64,000 nucleotides of DNA, from NCBI GenBank assembly GCA_025769875.1, contig JAGFNK010000116.1, positions 1 to 64,000 of the forward strand. Direction: 5' to 3'. Each line of letters opens with the position of its first letter. The stretch's first letter is position 1. This DNA is from Russula earlei (taxonomy: Eukaryota; Basidiomycota; Agaricomycetes; Russulales; Russulaceae). Below the pieces are notes generated by a model. The model was not told where the DNA came from, made no database searches, and saw only the letters and a program-made list of their open reading frames with translations. Positions 46,990 through 59,220 of the stretch are shown here, piece after piece. The position numbers were made by a program, and so were the translations under genes.

Positions 46990-47285
46990 GAGGGGATTCT
47001 ATTCAGTCACTAGATAGACTGTCCTACTACAGAGCAGCTAGGGGACTTTTTATATGCAGGAAGGGAATGCTAAGAGAGGCATGTGATGAAAGGAAATGAG
47101 AAGATGAAAAGGAAGTTTGAGGATTGGGACCAGGTGAGGCGGGCAAAGCCGTGGTGAAAGGCTTGAGACGAGAACACGTCGAGTGCACCAGAGCGTGGCA
47201 TGTGCACATGGTCAGTGGCAAGGGCTGGGCAATGCAGTTGAGATCTTGATGTCAGGCATGAGGTGGCTTGTGGTGTGCGATATGG
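46990..47285. repeat. dispersed repeat segment (family R)
   Basis: Carries the junction CTACTACAGAGCAGCTAGGG...TTTTTATATGCAGG, also present at about 4945, and the block GATTGGGACCAGGTGAGGCG...TGAAAGGCTTGAGACG. That block recurs at about 49045-49110, 50905-50960 and 60505-60570 with CpG replaced by TpG/CpA. Confidence 0.6.
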
Positions 47286-47886
47286 CTTTCAACGTCTCAC
47301 TGACCGCAGCCGAAGAAAACCGCCAAGGGACTGCCCACCACCTTTGTCCTTCAATGTGATGTCATACTTGCAGTGTCACGGGTGTTGTCTTTGAGGTATA
47401 TACCTCAGGGCATCACGATGCAGTAGTGTACCGCATGGCACCAAGCACAGGGGGTGCGCCTCCATTAGCTTGTGGCCAACCGACACAGACCGGTCACCGT
47501 TGTCGAGAGCGCCTGAACCACTCGACCTTGATGAGATGACGTTTGAGGGTCCTTCACGCGCTCGCTCCTTTCAAGCTTGCAGACCTAGACCCGTCGATGG
47601 ATCAGTCGCATCAACACCGGAGGATCATGATGCAATGATTGCTCTAGCACCCATGATCTGGAATTCGCGGAAAGAGGGGAGGAGGGGGGGCCGTCAGAGT
47701 ATAAAGCTCATGCGGGCATCTGCTGATAGTAGTACGATTCTCGCCAGCTGGTCTGACATTCCCTCCGATCGACAGGTACAGGTTACCGCAGATCTTTCTC
47801 TATTTGGTACGCCGCAGTCTTGCACGACCTTGACAAGTTTCAGTTCAAAGACCCCAACAGTCCCGCATATTCGTACATACGTAACA

Positions 47887-48018
47887 ATGCGCACCTGCAC
47901 TGTTTTTGCGATATTCTGGCTTGCCGTTGGCATAACTCCATCGTTCGCGGGGGAGCGTCATGGTGCTCATGGATGGACTGACCCGTTGGAAAAACCCTAC
48001 CCTCAGGACCCGCAGTGA
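47887..48018 (+). CDS. short secreted-peptide-like frame with duplicated downstream unit
   Basis: 43 codons beginning MRTCTVFAIFWLAVGITPSF, a signal-peptide-like start, then GERHGAHGWTDPLEK to a stop at 48016-48018. The last codons contain CCGCA|GTGAGT, which would also be a good splice donor. Related to the frame at 38976. Whether it is expressed is unknown. Confidence 0.35.
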   Translation: MRTCTVFAIFWLAVGITPSFAGERHGAHGWTDPLEKPYPQDPQ

Positions 48019-48122
48019 GTGGCTTGCCGTTGGCATAACTCCATCGTTCGAGGGGGAGCGTCATGTTACTCATAGACGGACTTACCCGTTCGAAAAAGAA
48101 AAAAACCACCCTGGGGACCCGC
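47917..48122. repeat. 103-bp tandem duplication
   Basis: TGGCTTGCCGTTGGCATAAC begins at 47917 and again at 48020. The two units share the full course to GACCCGCAG, with substitutions and a few extra A residues in the second. The duplication starts inside the signal-peptide codons. Confidence 0.8.
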
Positions 48123-49039
48123 AGCGGCGTCCATCATCTCAAGGGGACTGGGTGGTTTTTCCAGGGGCGATTCTACACAAAGCCTTGGTGGCGTCACCGG
48201 TGGCGTCACCCACGTTGGAGGAAAAGGATAAGCAGCTGCCGCGTGTCAGCAGAGTTGTGTCAATCGAACGCTAGTATTGATCCTTGATGTACGAGTTGGC
48301 CGAGAGCTCGGTACCCGCGCAGGGACCACTCAAGGGTACTCAAGCTACGATAGTTAATCGAGCTGAGATTCGAAATTTGTATTGTGAGTGACTGATGTTC
48401 ATTGGGTGTGTACAAGCATCAGGAAAATCACATTTTTTTTTTCAACTTTTTTGGCTTTTTGGCTTTATAATGGTCACTCCTAAAGTCAAAAGTTTGCAAA
48501 GTTCAATAGTGTCATCAAGGTGCCACATAAAGTCAAAAAAGTTGGAAAAGTTAATAAAGTTTGTAAAGTTAGTTAGGAGGCTGGAGGAGTTCATGTGCAT
48601 GATCGTCAACAAAATGATTCACAAAATAAGACTTAAATGAATCAAGAGCATTAATATAACTGAAGTCTTCAGGTAGAAAGCCAGTACCATAGTGGGGTGA
48701 GATGTGCACCTCAAAAAATTGAATCAAGGTGTATTACCTCAATTGTGGGCTTCCCTCAAGATTTCCGGCTTAATGACCCACATGCCAGTTACATAATCAG
48801 GCTCTGGCGATACTGGCACAAACCAATTGACCAGTGCACAAGGGAATTCTGCAGTTTTGGATCATGAGATAAAAAGAAGAGAAAAATGCATGGCACCAGC
48901 ATGCCATTCATGGCAGATCCTTCATCATCTGAAACTGTAACAAAGACAGTATCAAACCGATGGTTTCCTCTCCATGTGGTATTTGCACGAATCTGCTCCT
49001 GGTACATCCCATGAGAGCCAAAGAGGTCACATGGAATGG

Positions 49040-51030
49040 TGAAAGGGAATCAGAGGATCAGGACCGGGCAAGGTGGTTGAGGCCACGGTGAAAGGCTTGA
49101 GACGCAAACATGTTGTGTGAGCTGTGGTGTGGCATGCACGCGTGGTCAGTGGCGAGGGGTGGGTGATGCAGTCGAGGTCTTGATGTCGGGTCTGAGGTGG
49201 TAGTGTGGGCATGCAGTTGGCAGCAAAGAATCAAAGGAGTTTGTCTGTTGTGGTTCCACATGTGATTCCGTGACCAGCTGTGATTCACCTTACATCTTCC
49301 AGGGGGTTGAAATTGACCATCCTTGGTCAAGTGTCTTAATGCAAACATTTTGAGGCCTTGTGTGTCTAAATTGTTGAGGTGGCATTGGTAGTGATGGAGG
49401 AGTACATGATGGTGACAGAGTAGAGTGAATGGCAAGTGTAGTGGGGGCGACAAAAGAGGTGAGTGGCAAGTGGTGATGGCAATGGCAATGAGAAGTGTTG
49501 CTGTGGCTGCTCTTGTTGTTGCTCTTGTTAGAGGCATCAGCACAGTTGGGTGAGGTGATGGGGCGGCAAGAGCGAGGGTGGTGGTGAGAGAGGGTGGCGA
49601 TGCCGGAGGGTGAGGGTTGTGGGAGACAGAGGCGATGGAGAAGAGGGTGAAGGTGGTGGCAAGATGGTGGAGGTGGAGGTGGAGGATGTGTGGGGCAGCT
49701 TGTGTGAGGGTGGCATTTGTCATCTTATGGTGGTGGTGGTGGGGTCATCTCCACTGCAGGTGGTGGCAGCAGATGTGGGTGGTGACACTTGAGTGGACAG
49801 GGAGGCGATGTGGGAGGTGGTGTGCAGCATGATGTCAGTGGCGGCAGCTTCTCCTATGGTGGCAGCATGGCAGCAGCTGCTGCTCCTTCTGTGGTGGTGT
49901 GTGGTGGCTAAGTTTGTGTTCAGCTTTGGGGCCTTCTTGGTCTTTTAAGGCGGTGCTGGTGGCAGGGGGTGGCAACAGTGCTGTGATGCTGGAGTCAGGT
50001 GAATCTAAAACAGTGGTGATGGATGGCAGCGAGGCTGTGGGCAAGACCAAGGAGGCGGTGGCAGTGTGATGATGGAGACAGATGGAGCAGAGGTGACGAT
50101 GGAGCGTGCAACGGACAGAGGGAAGATGGCAGTGGGCAATGTGGGGGTGACAGCAGATGGTGGGGACAGAGTGGTGGGGGCTGATGTGGTGGCTGAGGCA
50201 ACAGATGAGGCTGAGGGCATGGTGGCAGTGGCTGACTGAGCCGTGCCTGAGGTGGCAGGCAGTGCTAAGACGTTGGTGGGTGAGCCTGAGGCTATGGGGG
50301 TGGCAGAGGGTGAGGTGAGAGCAGCAGAGGCAATGGAGGCGAGTGGCAAGGCTGAGATTTCTAAGGCAGGCAAGGTTGTGACTGGGGCTGAGGGGGATGA
50401 GACGACTGAGGGCATGGGAGCAGGTGAGGTGAAGGTGGAGGTGGCAGACAAGACTGTGAGGGCTGGTACAGCAGTGGCAGCTGGCTGAGCTGGGCCTGAG
50501 GTGGTGGGTGCTGAATTGCATGTGGAAAAGGTGATGATGGGCAAGTGTGGGGGTGAGGCAGCAGCTGTGACAATTGTGGGTGAAGCAGGGACGGCGACCA
50601 GTGGTGCTACTGAGGGCACGAGGGGTGAAGCTAAGGCCAAGGCAGGCAGGACTGAGGATGCAGGGGCAATGGCGATGGGCGTAGATGTAGTGATGGAGGT
50701 GAGTGAAGCAGAGATGGTGGCTGGAGAGGCTGGGGCTGGGGCTGGGGCTGGGGCCATTGGGGTGGGCGGAGCAATGACGGAGGTGGATGAGACTGAGGTG
50801 GTGGTGATGACGACTGTGGGTGACAGAGAGATGGTGGCAGAAGCTGGTGACATGGGGACAGTGACTGTGATGGAGGACAAAGCTGGGGATGGTGAAGGGG
50901 AAACAGAGGATTGGGACCAGGCAAGGTGGTCAAGGCCATGGTGAAAGGCTTGAGACATGAACATGTCATGTGAGCTGGCAGGGTGGCACGTGTGGTCAGT
51001 GGTGAGGGGTGGGCGATGCAGTCAAAGTCT
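49040..51030 (-). repeat. CpG-poor repeat with Ala/Ser/Thr/Pro- and His-rich frames
   Basis: Homologous to the interior of the 4.5-7.7-kb TIR element: the stretch from CTCCACTGCAGGTG-CGGCAGCAG through TTGGTCTT-T-GG-GGTGCTGGTGGC matches at 5150-5380 and 49750-49975. Two minus frames are open, 50964-50005 (319 codons, almost all A/S/T/P/V) and 49723-49058. They are likely reading a repeat rather than conserved proteins, since CpG-to-TpG change has altered most codons relative to the 5-kb copy. Flanked on both sides by family R segments. Confidence 0.55.
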
Positions 51031-51670
51031 TACACTAATTCTGGCAAGACTTTCTGTCTTGATGGATCTTTTTGGTACTTTACAAACTTTAGATTACTTT
51101 TTGGGCTTTCCTAGCCTTACAGCTGACCTCCACACTGTAACTTTTCAGGTGGGGGAGCCTAGCCAAATGGCTTCTCACTTTTTGACTTTATTGACTGTAT
51201 AATGTCTTTATAAAGCTCAAAAAGTTTTATGTGAATTTTCTGATGAAGGGTGTGTCTGACCTTGACCTTACCTTCCCCAAAGAGATCCCCTTATCATAAT
51301 GGTTCTTTGTCATGATTTGTTCTGTTCTCAACTTGTTTAATATTAGCAAAAAAATACTGCTGAACTTTCTGCTCTTCATTGATGCATAAGGATTGTGAGA
51401 TACAAAGTGGGGAGTGGGAGCACAAGCTCATGTTGAACACCTATAAATACATGAAAGCCCACCTCTCCCCCAGGCAGTGTTGGTCTTAAGGCTTAGGGCT
51501 TAATTAAGGTTAAGGCTTAATAACACTCTTAAGTTAACCCTTAATATACATCAACAAAATTGTGAAGCCTTAACATAGGCTTAATAAAATATTGCATTGT
51601 AAGGTGAGTTGCAGGCTTGGACATGGACCAGGCTGGACTGGCCAACACTGACCAAGCATCACACACCCAC

Positions 51671-52636
51671 TGTCAAGACTCACTGTTGAACAATCCAGTT
51701 CAAGAGCAAGGGAGAAGTTCGAAGATGAGTTGATAAATGTCCAAGACTGCATGCGCAAGGAGTAGAGTCCAAAGCAGCGCCAGGTACCAAAGAGGTACAG
51801 TCACTGGTAGTATCGAGAAGTTACACAGGGAAGAGGCCAGGATGGTCACAAGGGGATGGTCCTTAAAGGAGTATCCCAGGAATAGAGAGTGCCGTAAACA
51901 AATGGACAGTCTGAAGACTGTCCGCTACTTTATTGAGCGCTTATATACTACAGGAGAACTGCTAAATAGGGAACAAGGCATAACCTTGTTATCAAGCACA
52001 ATTGTTGGATGAGTAAGAAGTCGGGGTATGCTTACTGAGCACGTTCAGTCATGCTCAGTAAGCCGCTGAGTAAGAAGGCTCTTGTTGATGAGTAAGAGCC
52101 ATTACTGTCCACGTGTTCACTGTCCTAGTGCACGTGTGAAACACCTGATTCATTTACTGTCAGTTAGTTTAGGGCCGGTCATTGGAGGACTTGTAGTCTG
52201 GTTTGGGAACTAGAGTTGCTTATAAGGCCCCCCTTATATAGTTCTATTAGGGTCGTTAGAGTCGACCCTAATACTTATATTAAGATCCTTAGTATTGCTC
52301 TATAGTTTGTTCTATGGTTATTAGAGTCAGTCTAATAACATGTTATAGGCTTGTTAGCATCTTGTTAGTGTCTCTTGTAGAGCACTTAGAGTCGTCATAA
52401 GGGGTCCTTCGGGAGGCTATAATGCTGTTCTTTATTGTTAAAAGGGTTGCCACTAAGTGGGGCTTGCTGTATGTCGATTGTGCCAAGAATTGCTCATGCA
52501 ACAATGTGCGTGTGATATTGTGGACACCTCTACTCACCCCTTTTGTCTGTGTGAACAGGGTGACACCATAGAGGCTGGGTTTCCTCTACTAAGGAAGGGT
52601 CCTTTGAGGGCCCTCTCTGGAGAATGGTTCATGACA
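51671..52636 (-). mobile_element. solo LTR, family 1, copy C
   Basis: 966 bp reading TGTCAAGACTCACTG...GGTTCATGACA on the plus strand, so in reverse orientation. The left target duplication CCCAC is at 51666-51670. The right copy of CCCAC is split: CC at 52637-52638, then the family 2 LTR with its own duplication, then the rest. The hairpin stem near the TATA position is kept. Confidence 0.88.
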
Positions 52637-52638
52637 CC

Positions 52639-53231
52639 TGTTGTGATCTACCCCTCTTTCGGTTCGTCCCTAAAAGACCCTCCTTATTGTTCTTTGCCTC
52701 ACTCTTGTCCCCTTGGTTACCATTTCATCCCTTGATGCTGATGGTCCTTATTGTTTCCCCCTTTTGTGTTTCACTTATTGTTCGAGCTCCTTTTGCTATT
52801 TGTTTAGCACTATCTATTGTTCCGCATATGGTACTGTACAGCCTTGCTAGATACAGTATTTAAGTGCCTGTAGAAGCTGGGGAATGCCCCAAGCTTAGCT
52901 TTGTCCCATTTCCTGTTGCATCCCTTGCCCTGTATACTCTCTCAATCACAACTTGCTTGTGCTGGCCTATACTCTGCTTGATCTAAGCACACCTCAGGGA
53001 ACCCTTGTGTTCCTCTTCCTCCTCTGTCTCTCTCTCATCATCCTCCTCTTCTGTGAAACCAGAAGATCAACTCTGTCTGTGGACTGAGTCATTGTCTGAC
53101 TCAGCCTTGAGACGCTAAACCTTTGATCCGGTCTCTCTGAGCCGGCCCCCTTTGAACCCTTGAACCAAGTCACAGGGACTTGGCCCCATTGAACCTTGAG
53201 CTAATGCTCTTACGGCTGCGATGCCGTAACA
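52639..53231 (+). mobile_element. solo LTR, family 2, copy B
   Basis: 593 bp, TGTTGTGATC...GCCGTAACA, with perfect duplication ACACC (52634-52638, 53232-53236). It inserted two bases beyond the end of family 1 copy C, inside that copy's target duplication. It is therefore the younger of the two. About half the length of family 2 copy A. Confidence 0.87.
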
Positions 53232-53236
53232 ACACC

Positions 53237-54925
53237 CACCACAAGAGTGGCCCATCTTTTCCTTCCCCCAATGCTACACATGCAAACACCACTATACCTT
53301 CCACCTCTTGCCTTCAATGCACATGCCCTCTCCTCTGTCTCCAATGTTGCTACCATCCACACACACCTGCATGCCCACCTGTCACTGCCTCATCAGGCAA
53401 AAGGCTACAACACTCAAGACCCAGCTGACCCTGTGCAGCACTTCTGCATTGCCAACTCATCACTACCAGTAACACCTCATATACCCTTTTACAGTACTTA
53501 CCTGCTCTCTTAGACCTGAACTTTGCTGCACAGCATAGAGCACAGCTAACAGGCCAAGCAACCCACCTTAGAGGTTGTGCTAAGTGCTCAAGTGATATTG
53601 GGGTGTAGAGTGATGTGTATACTCATCTACATGTATGGTATCTATACCTCTATGACCCAGGGCTGTTCCTAAGTCCAAAAGAGGTGACTACAGGTGTCCA
53701 CTATATCACACACACATTGATGTGTGGTGTGGAAATGTTCTAGACACAGCATAAGGCTGCATCTTGTGATAGATAGCATAGTATGCATAACCCTATTGCC
53801 ATATGCGCATATTCTAAAGTTCTGTCTAACATGTAACATCTATGAGCGGATCTTGAACCTTGTATGAAGGTCTTTGCCTTCTTTGATCTGTTTGGGTTCC
53901 GGTTCAACAAACTTACCATACTTACAGCCTTCAGAACCTTCACTACCCCCTTTTCAAGTCTAGTTTTGTTATGCATGTTGCCTCAATGTCGCAATTGCCA
54001 ACACACATACACTCATACCTGACTCCTGTGCATGTACTATATCTCATTAGGAATCATTTTGACCCTCTTTCATCTTAGGATTGTGTGACAACACCTTGCA
54101 TTCAACAATACGTAGAAAACCAAATGTCTCAGAATACTTTTACTCTTTCTTTTAGCTCAACCATGTTGTACTACACTCAATTCAGTACAATACTGTCTTG
54201 CTCTGCCCCTGGCCATCCATGTATTTAACCCACCTTTGTCTTGAGGATGAGGGCAACAGCAACCAAGTGAATTCACCTCAAGCGCATTAGCTCCTCTCTC
54301 CATTTTGTGCAATTCCTTTAGAAATCACCTCTCTGATCAATTTGTATGCACCACCACCTTTTGTCAGTAGTGCTCCTGTCTCTTATCTAATATACCCAGT
54401 TGCAGCCACAATCTTGTCCTTCAACATCCCAGGGTTGCCTGCCCTGTTGCTTCAGCCTCAGTCGTGTCAGCTACTGCTGCTGTGCTCTGAGTCTTGTCAA
54501 CTGTGCTAGTTCATCTTGTTTCATAGCCTCAGCTTCAACCTCTGCATGCCCAGCTCTGGCCATTGTAGCCTCTGCCATCACATTGCCTCTCAACCATGTA
54601 GCCCCATTGATCCCATCAGTCTCAACCTTGTCTCAACCTCAGTCACCAACATTTGGTGTTGTACACTGCTGCCTCCATCCCTGTCTTGCTAAGCTGTTGC
54701 CACCGCACCTTCATCAGCCACACCCTCCATTGCTCCAGCCCTAGTCTTGCATTGCCTTGCCACCCCAGAACCACAGCTTTGCCTACCAACATCTTTTCTT
54801 CACTAAAGGGCAAATATGTTGTGCTAGTGTGAGTGATGGCATTGTATCAGTATATGTTGGCTGAACTAATGGCTGTTCTAGGTCTGATGGTTGGAAGGAT
54901 ATCACAAAGAATGCCATTGCTTGCA
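53237..54925. repeat. decayed repeat DNA, includes an inverted copy of the A/S/T/P repeat
   Basis: 54380-54800 on the plus strand reads the same style of Ser/Ala/Cys/Leu/Pro content as the minus-strand repeats at 5 and 50 kb, with many stops, so it is an inverted and further decayed copy. 53240-54370 is AT-richer with no supportable frame. Confidence 0.4.
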
Positions 54926-54930
54926 GTGGA

Positions 54931-55875
54931 TGTCATGAACCATTCTTTGGAGAGGGCCCTTGAAGGACCCTTCCTTATAGGAGGAAACCCAGCCTCTATG
55001 GTGTCACCCTGTTCACACGAGCAAAAGGGGTGAGTAGAGGTGTCCACAATATCGCGCGTGCATTGTTGCGCGAGCGATTCTCGGCAACCAATCGACATAC
55101 AGCAAGCCCCACTTAATGGCAACCCTTCTAACAATAAAGGGACAGTATTAGGGCCCTTCTAGGGACCCTTTAGGACGACTCTAGGTGCTCTACAATGGGT
55201 ACTAACCTGGTATCAAAGACTCTACAAAGCATTATTAGACCAACTCTAATAACTGAAGAATGAACTATAAGGCAACACTAAGGACCTTAATAGAAGTATT
55301 AGGGTCGACTCTAAGGACCCTAATAGAGCTATATAAGGGCCTTATAAGATAACACTATTCCCTAACCAAACTCCAAGTCCTCAAATGACTGGCCCTAAAC
55401 TAACTAACAGGAAATGAATCAGGTGCTTGCATGTGCAGTAGAACAGCAAACACGTGGACAATGAAAGCTCTTACTCAGCAGCTTACTGAGCATGACTGAG
55501 CATGCTCAGTAAGCACACTCCGACTTCTTACTCAGCACTCTATTGTGCTTGATAACAAGGTTATGACTTGTTCTCCATTTAGCAGTTCTCTTGTAGTATA
55601 TAAGCGCTCAATAAAGTAGCGGACAGTCCTCAGACTGTCCATTTGTTTATGGCACTCTCCATTCCTGGGGTACTCCCTCAAAAGACCTGCCCCCTTGTGA
55701 CTACTCTGGCCTCTTCTCTGCGTAACTGCTCGACTCTCACAGTAACAGTGCCTCTCTGGTACTTGTTACTACTCTGGACTCTACTCCTTGCCACATGCTG
55801 TCTTGGATGTCTATGACTCGTCTCCAAGCTTATCCCTTGCTCTTGAACTGGATAGTTCAACAGTGAGTCTTGACA
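54931..55875 (+). mobile_element. solo LTR, family 1, copy B
   Basis: 945 bp, TGTCATGAACC...GTCTTGACA, flanked by perfect GTGGA duplications (54926-54930, 55876-55880). Same orientation as copy A and very similar to it, including TATATAAG and GGACAGTCCTCAGACTGTCC. Confidence 0.9.
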
Positions 55876-56187
55876 GTGGATGCAAACTGTTGGTTTCAAG
55901 GTATCAGAATCTGTCATGAATGCTCTCAAAGAGTCCATTCTATTAAAGGGACTTCAAAGGGACCTTAATGAGGAACACATACAACTATTGACAAGCAAGA
56001 CAACAGTGCCAATATTGACTCCAGTTATATCTCACATAATAGTCCATTACACAGGATTGAACCCAAAACCCTTGTTACAGAAGTTGGCTACGACCTTCTG
56101 ATTGAAAGGGGATTAAACAATGAGCATTGTACACTTACAAGATGATGGTGCCAAGTTCAGCTCAAAGTCACCTCAGAAGATTGCTCA

Positions 56188-56256
56188 CTGCCAGGATTGA
56201 ACCCAGGACCTCTAACCGACTGGACTGGATGCTCATGGCCATTGAGCTACCTGGTC
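56188..56256 (-). other. tRNA-like pol III promoter sequence (SINE head or tRNA relic)
   Basis: On the minus strand an A-box-like TAGCTCAATGG (56249-56239) and a B-box-like GGTTCAATCC (56203-56194) are correctly spaced. The D-arm GCTC...GAGC can pair. The anticodon stem does not, and the T-stem has a central mismatch. A functional tRNA is therefore unlikely. A second B-box-like GGTTCAATCC lies at 56063-56054. This looks like a tRNA-derived SINE head. Confidence 0.5.
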
Positions 56257-56935
56257 TTTACTACAGTAAAGTGGTTCAACCCATATAACCACTCAACAAC
56301 ATGAAGTGAAAACTCAACATGGAGGACTCCTGTTGAGATCTGCACTGCTCAGAGTCTCAGGTGTGTTGTGATATGATCACAACTGGATGTGTTGACATGT
56401 CAGATCACCCGGACCAGGCATCACCAGCTCAGCTCATACGCTGCAGCACACGTTAGTTGCATTGATAGAGTGATTTAGGACAATCGGTAGCTACTTACAA
56501 CTGATCCTTGGACTTACTTAGTGATCCGTGATGGTAGTTAACTGTACTGCATCCAGTGGTGGTCTCAGGTACTTAAGAACACCACAAAGTACGTAGATCA
56601 CTTCAGTTTTGTGTCAACCAAACTGAAGTGAGTATTTACACTATGATATCTTATCTCACAGTACTGATGATGCATTGTAGCTATTGTCTGATAGGTACAT
56701 TATTTATATCAGTTTTGTGTCAACCAAACTGAACTATTGTCTGATAGATCTGCCTGCGATCTTATCATCTGCTGCTATCTAATCACACATACTGCGTCTA
56801 TCTTCAACAACTCCTAAAAAGGAGACCCACATGCCCTGGTCTCCAGAGAAGAGTTGATGAGGTTTACTGACTGTATTAGTAAGCCTGAGGTACAGCAAAT
56901 GGACCATGAAGTTCACACGACGATCACATGAACTC
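56257..56935. repeat. AT-rich stretch with a repeated hairpin
   Basis: TCAGTTTTGTGTCAACCAAA followed by CTGAA occurs near 56604 and again near 56708. It is self-complementary (TTCAGTTT...AAACTGAA). CTATTGTCTGATAG also repeats here. No gene; possibly part of an unrecognised repeat. Confidence 0.45.
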
Positions 56936-56939
56936 CAAG

Positions 56940-58027
56940 AACAATTACTCATCACTGAAGGCCTCCTTACTCAGCAGGTTACTAAGCATGACTGAGCATG
57001 CTTACCAAGCACCCCAGGGTGCCTTACTCATCTAGCTATTGTGATTGATAACAAGGTTACAACACATCCTTTAGTAGTTTTCTTGTAGTATATAAGCATC
57101 CAATAAAGTACTGGACAGTCCCCAGACTGTCCATTTGTTTATGGCACTCTCTACCCCTGGATACTCCTTTAGGACCATCCCCTTGTGTCATTCTGGCCTC
57201 ATCTCTGCATAACTGCTTGTCTCTACCAGTGACTGTACCTCTCTGGTACCTGTTACTACTTTGGACCCTTCTCCTTGCCTGTCAAGACTCACTGTTGAAC
57301 AATCCAGTCAAGAGCGAGGGAGAAGTTCAAAGATGAGTCGATAAACATCCAAGACTGCAGTGGGTGAGGAGTAGAGTCCAAAGCAGTGCTAGATACCAAA
57401 GAGGTACAGTCACTGGTAGTATCGAGAAGTTATGCAGGGAAGAGGCCAGGGTGGTCACAAGGGGGATGGTCCTTAAAGGAGTATCCCAGATATAGAGAGT
57501 GCCATAACAAATGGACAGTCTGAAGACTGTCCGCTACTTTATTGAGCGCTTATATACTACAGGAGAGCTGCTAAATAAGGAACAAGTCATAACCTTGTTA
57601 TCAAGCACAATTGCTGGATGAGTAAGAGATCGGAGGATGCTTACTGAGCATGCTCAGTCATGCTCAGTAAGCTGCTGAGCAAGGAGGCTCTATTGATGAG
57701 TAAGAGCCATCACTGTCCACGTGCTTACTGTCCTATATTGCTAAAAGGGTTGCCACTAAGTGGGGCTTGCTGTATGTCAATTGTGCCGAGAATCGCTCGT
57801 GCGACAATGCACACATGATATTGTGGACACCTCTACTCACCCCTTTTGTCCGTGTGAACAGGGTGACACCATGGGGGCTGGGTTTCCTCTAATAAGGAAG
57901 GGTCCTTCAAGGGCCCTCTCCAGAGAGCGGTTCATGACATTGCCCATGCTGTCCTAGACATCTATCAACTCGCCTTTGAGCTTATCCCTCACTCTTGAAC
58001 TGGATTGTTCAACAGTGAGTCTTGTCA
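56940..58027 (+). mobile_element. LTR family 1, copy E, 5'-eroded and split
   Basis: 56940-57279 and 57940-58027 together match the 3' two thirds of copy A, from the TTACTCAGCAGGTTACT region through TATATAAGC and the hairpin (loop CCCA) to CAGTGAGTCTTGTCA. The two parts are separated by copy D. The 5' end is not recognisable. Confidence 0.75.
57280..57939 (-). mobile_element. solo LTR, family 1, copy D, nested in copy E
   Basis: 660 bp in reverse orientation with perfect TTGCC duplications (57275-57279, 57940-57944) made from copy E sequence (CCTTGCCCA in copy A). It has an internal deletion near 57733 relative to copies C and F. Confidence 0.87.
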
Positions 58028-58230
58028 GAATCTCTGCTTGTTTGAATGGTTTTCAGTGCTAAACATGATGCATAGTTGTATTTAGTTGATGTCATAAAGA
58101 CAAATAAGGAGAAGAAGGATGGTGCCTTGATGTGTGTGATGTTTGCTGGGATGATTGACAAGACTGAGCAAGTTTATAGCTGTATTGGTGTATGTTTTTG
58201 TTGTGACAATGACAGTGGGGGTTAAAGCAG

Positions 58231-59220
58231 TTGAAAGCAATTGATTTTTGGTTGTCCATGGTTATTTGGCCCCGCTTGCTGCACTCACCAAGTATGTACC
58301 TCACTAACTCTCAATCCACCCTTGCATTCAATCCTTCAAAGTTTCAGCTCAATCTTGGTGACTACTTCAAAGAAAGTCCAGAGGTGACAAAGATGTCAGA
58401 AGAGGCCACCGATTTGCTTGGTTGGTTCTTGAACCATCAGTGTGTTCACTCCATCTTTGATGATGCACAGGCCTTGTGAAACAATGGTAAAGTCCTTGTA
58501 TATCTTGTTGCAAACCTCACATGCTGGACAACCCACTACACTGCTTTCTGCTGACTTCTTGACCTTAAAACCCCTATCCAGCATGCCATTGTTCTGTCCC
58601 ATGATGACATTGTTGCTGTGCAAGTTGGTGCCAAACATAATGCTGGAAAGTGCCTCAAACTTGCTAACACAGCAAACACCCAATGTAATGTTGTTGAGAG
58701 TGCTGAATTCTGGAACAGACTCCAGATGGTTGTTGATGATATTGTGTCAATCTGTTATGGTACCAATATCAACCAAAGTGATAAGACATGCCCTGACCAA
58801 GTCCTTTTAACTCCTGCTGGCATTTTTCTTCACTTTGATTGCCACACTGATTGCTCTGTTGCTGCAGGAATGCAGAAGCAGCTTGAGAAGCAGTAGAAGG
58901 CATTGGACCAGCCAATGTTCATCTTTGCCCTCATCATAAATCCATATGAGCATCTTGATTGTTTTGGGGATAAAGCTGGGGTTGATGTATTTTCTCTTAA
59001 TATGCTATTAATGGACGTAAGTGGTCTGTTGTAGAATGAAGTATTACACTCTGAGTCATCTAATTCTAATTTCTAGTTGTATTGACATGTTGAATCCTGA
59101 CCATCTTCTGGCATCCTAATCACTGAAGCTAGGGTGGCACTTGAGAATATCAAGGCTCAGAAGGCAAAGGAAGCATCAGCTGTGTTTTTGCAGTATCTTG
59201 CTGTCACTAGTGCTTGAAGG
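58231..59220 (+). pseudogene. hAT transposase, 3' part, decayed
   Basis: One continuous frame reads FNPSKFQLNLGDYFKES, LTCWTTHYTAFC, LLDLKTPIQHAIV, ESAEFWNRLQMVVDDIVSIC, CPDQVLLTPAGIFLHFD and FIFALIINPYEHLDCF. This matches the RNase-H-like core and C-terminus of basidiomycete hAT transposases. In-frame stops occur at 58477-58479, 58552-58554 (FRRLLDL in the family) and 58894-58896 (a Trp position in the family). All are explicable as C-to-T or G-to-A. An intron (59017-59076, GTAAGT...TTCTAG) is preserved, followed by more TGA codons and ALENIKAQKAKEASA. Confidence 0.72.

Noticed and set aside
56188..56256. Functional tRNA gene
   Set aside because: A- and B-box are present but the anticodon and T stems do not pair properly.
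56391..56812. Possible third solo LTR (TGTTGACATG...CTTCAACA)
   Set aside because: TG/CA ends can be chosen but the flanking 5 bp differ (GGATG-type versus ACTCC) and no second copy is present.
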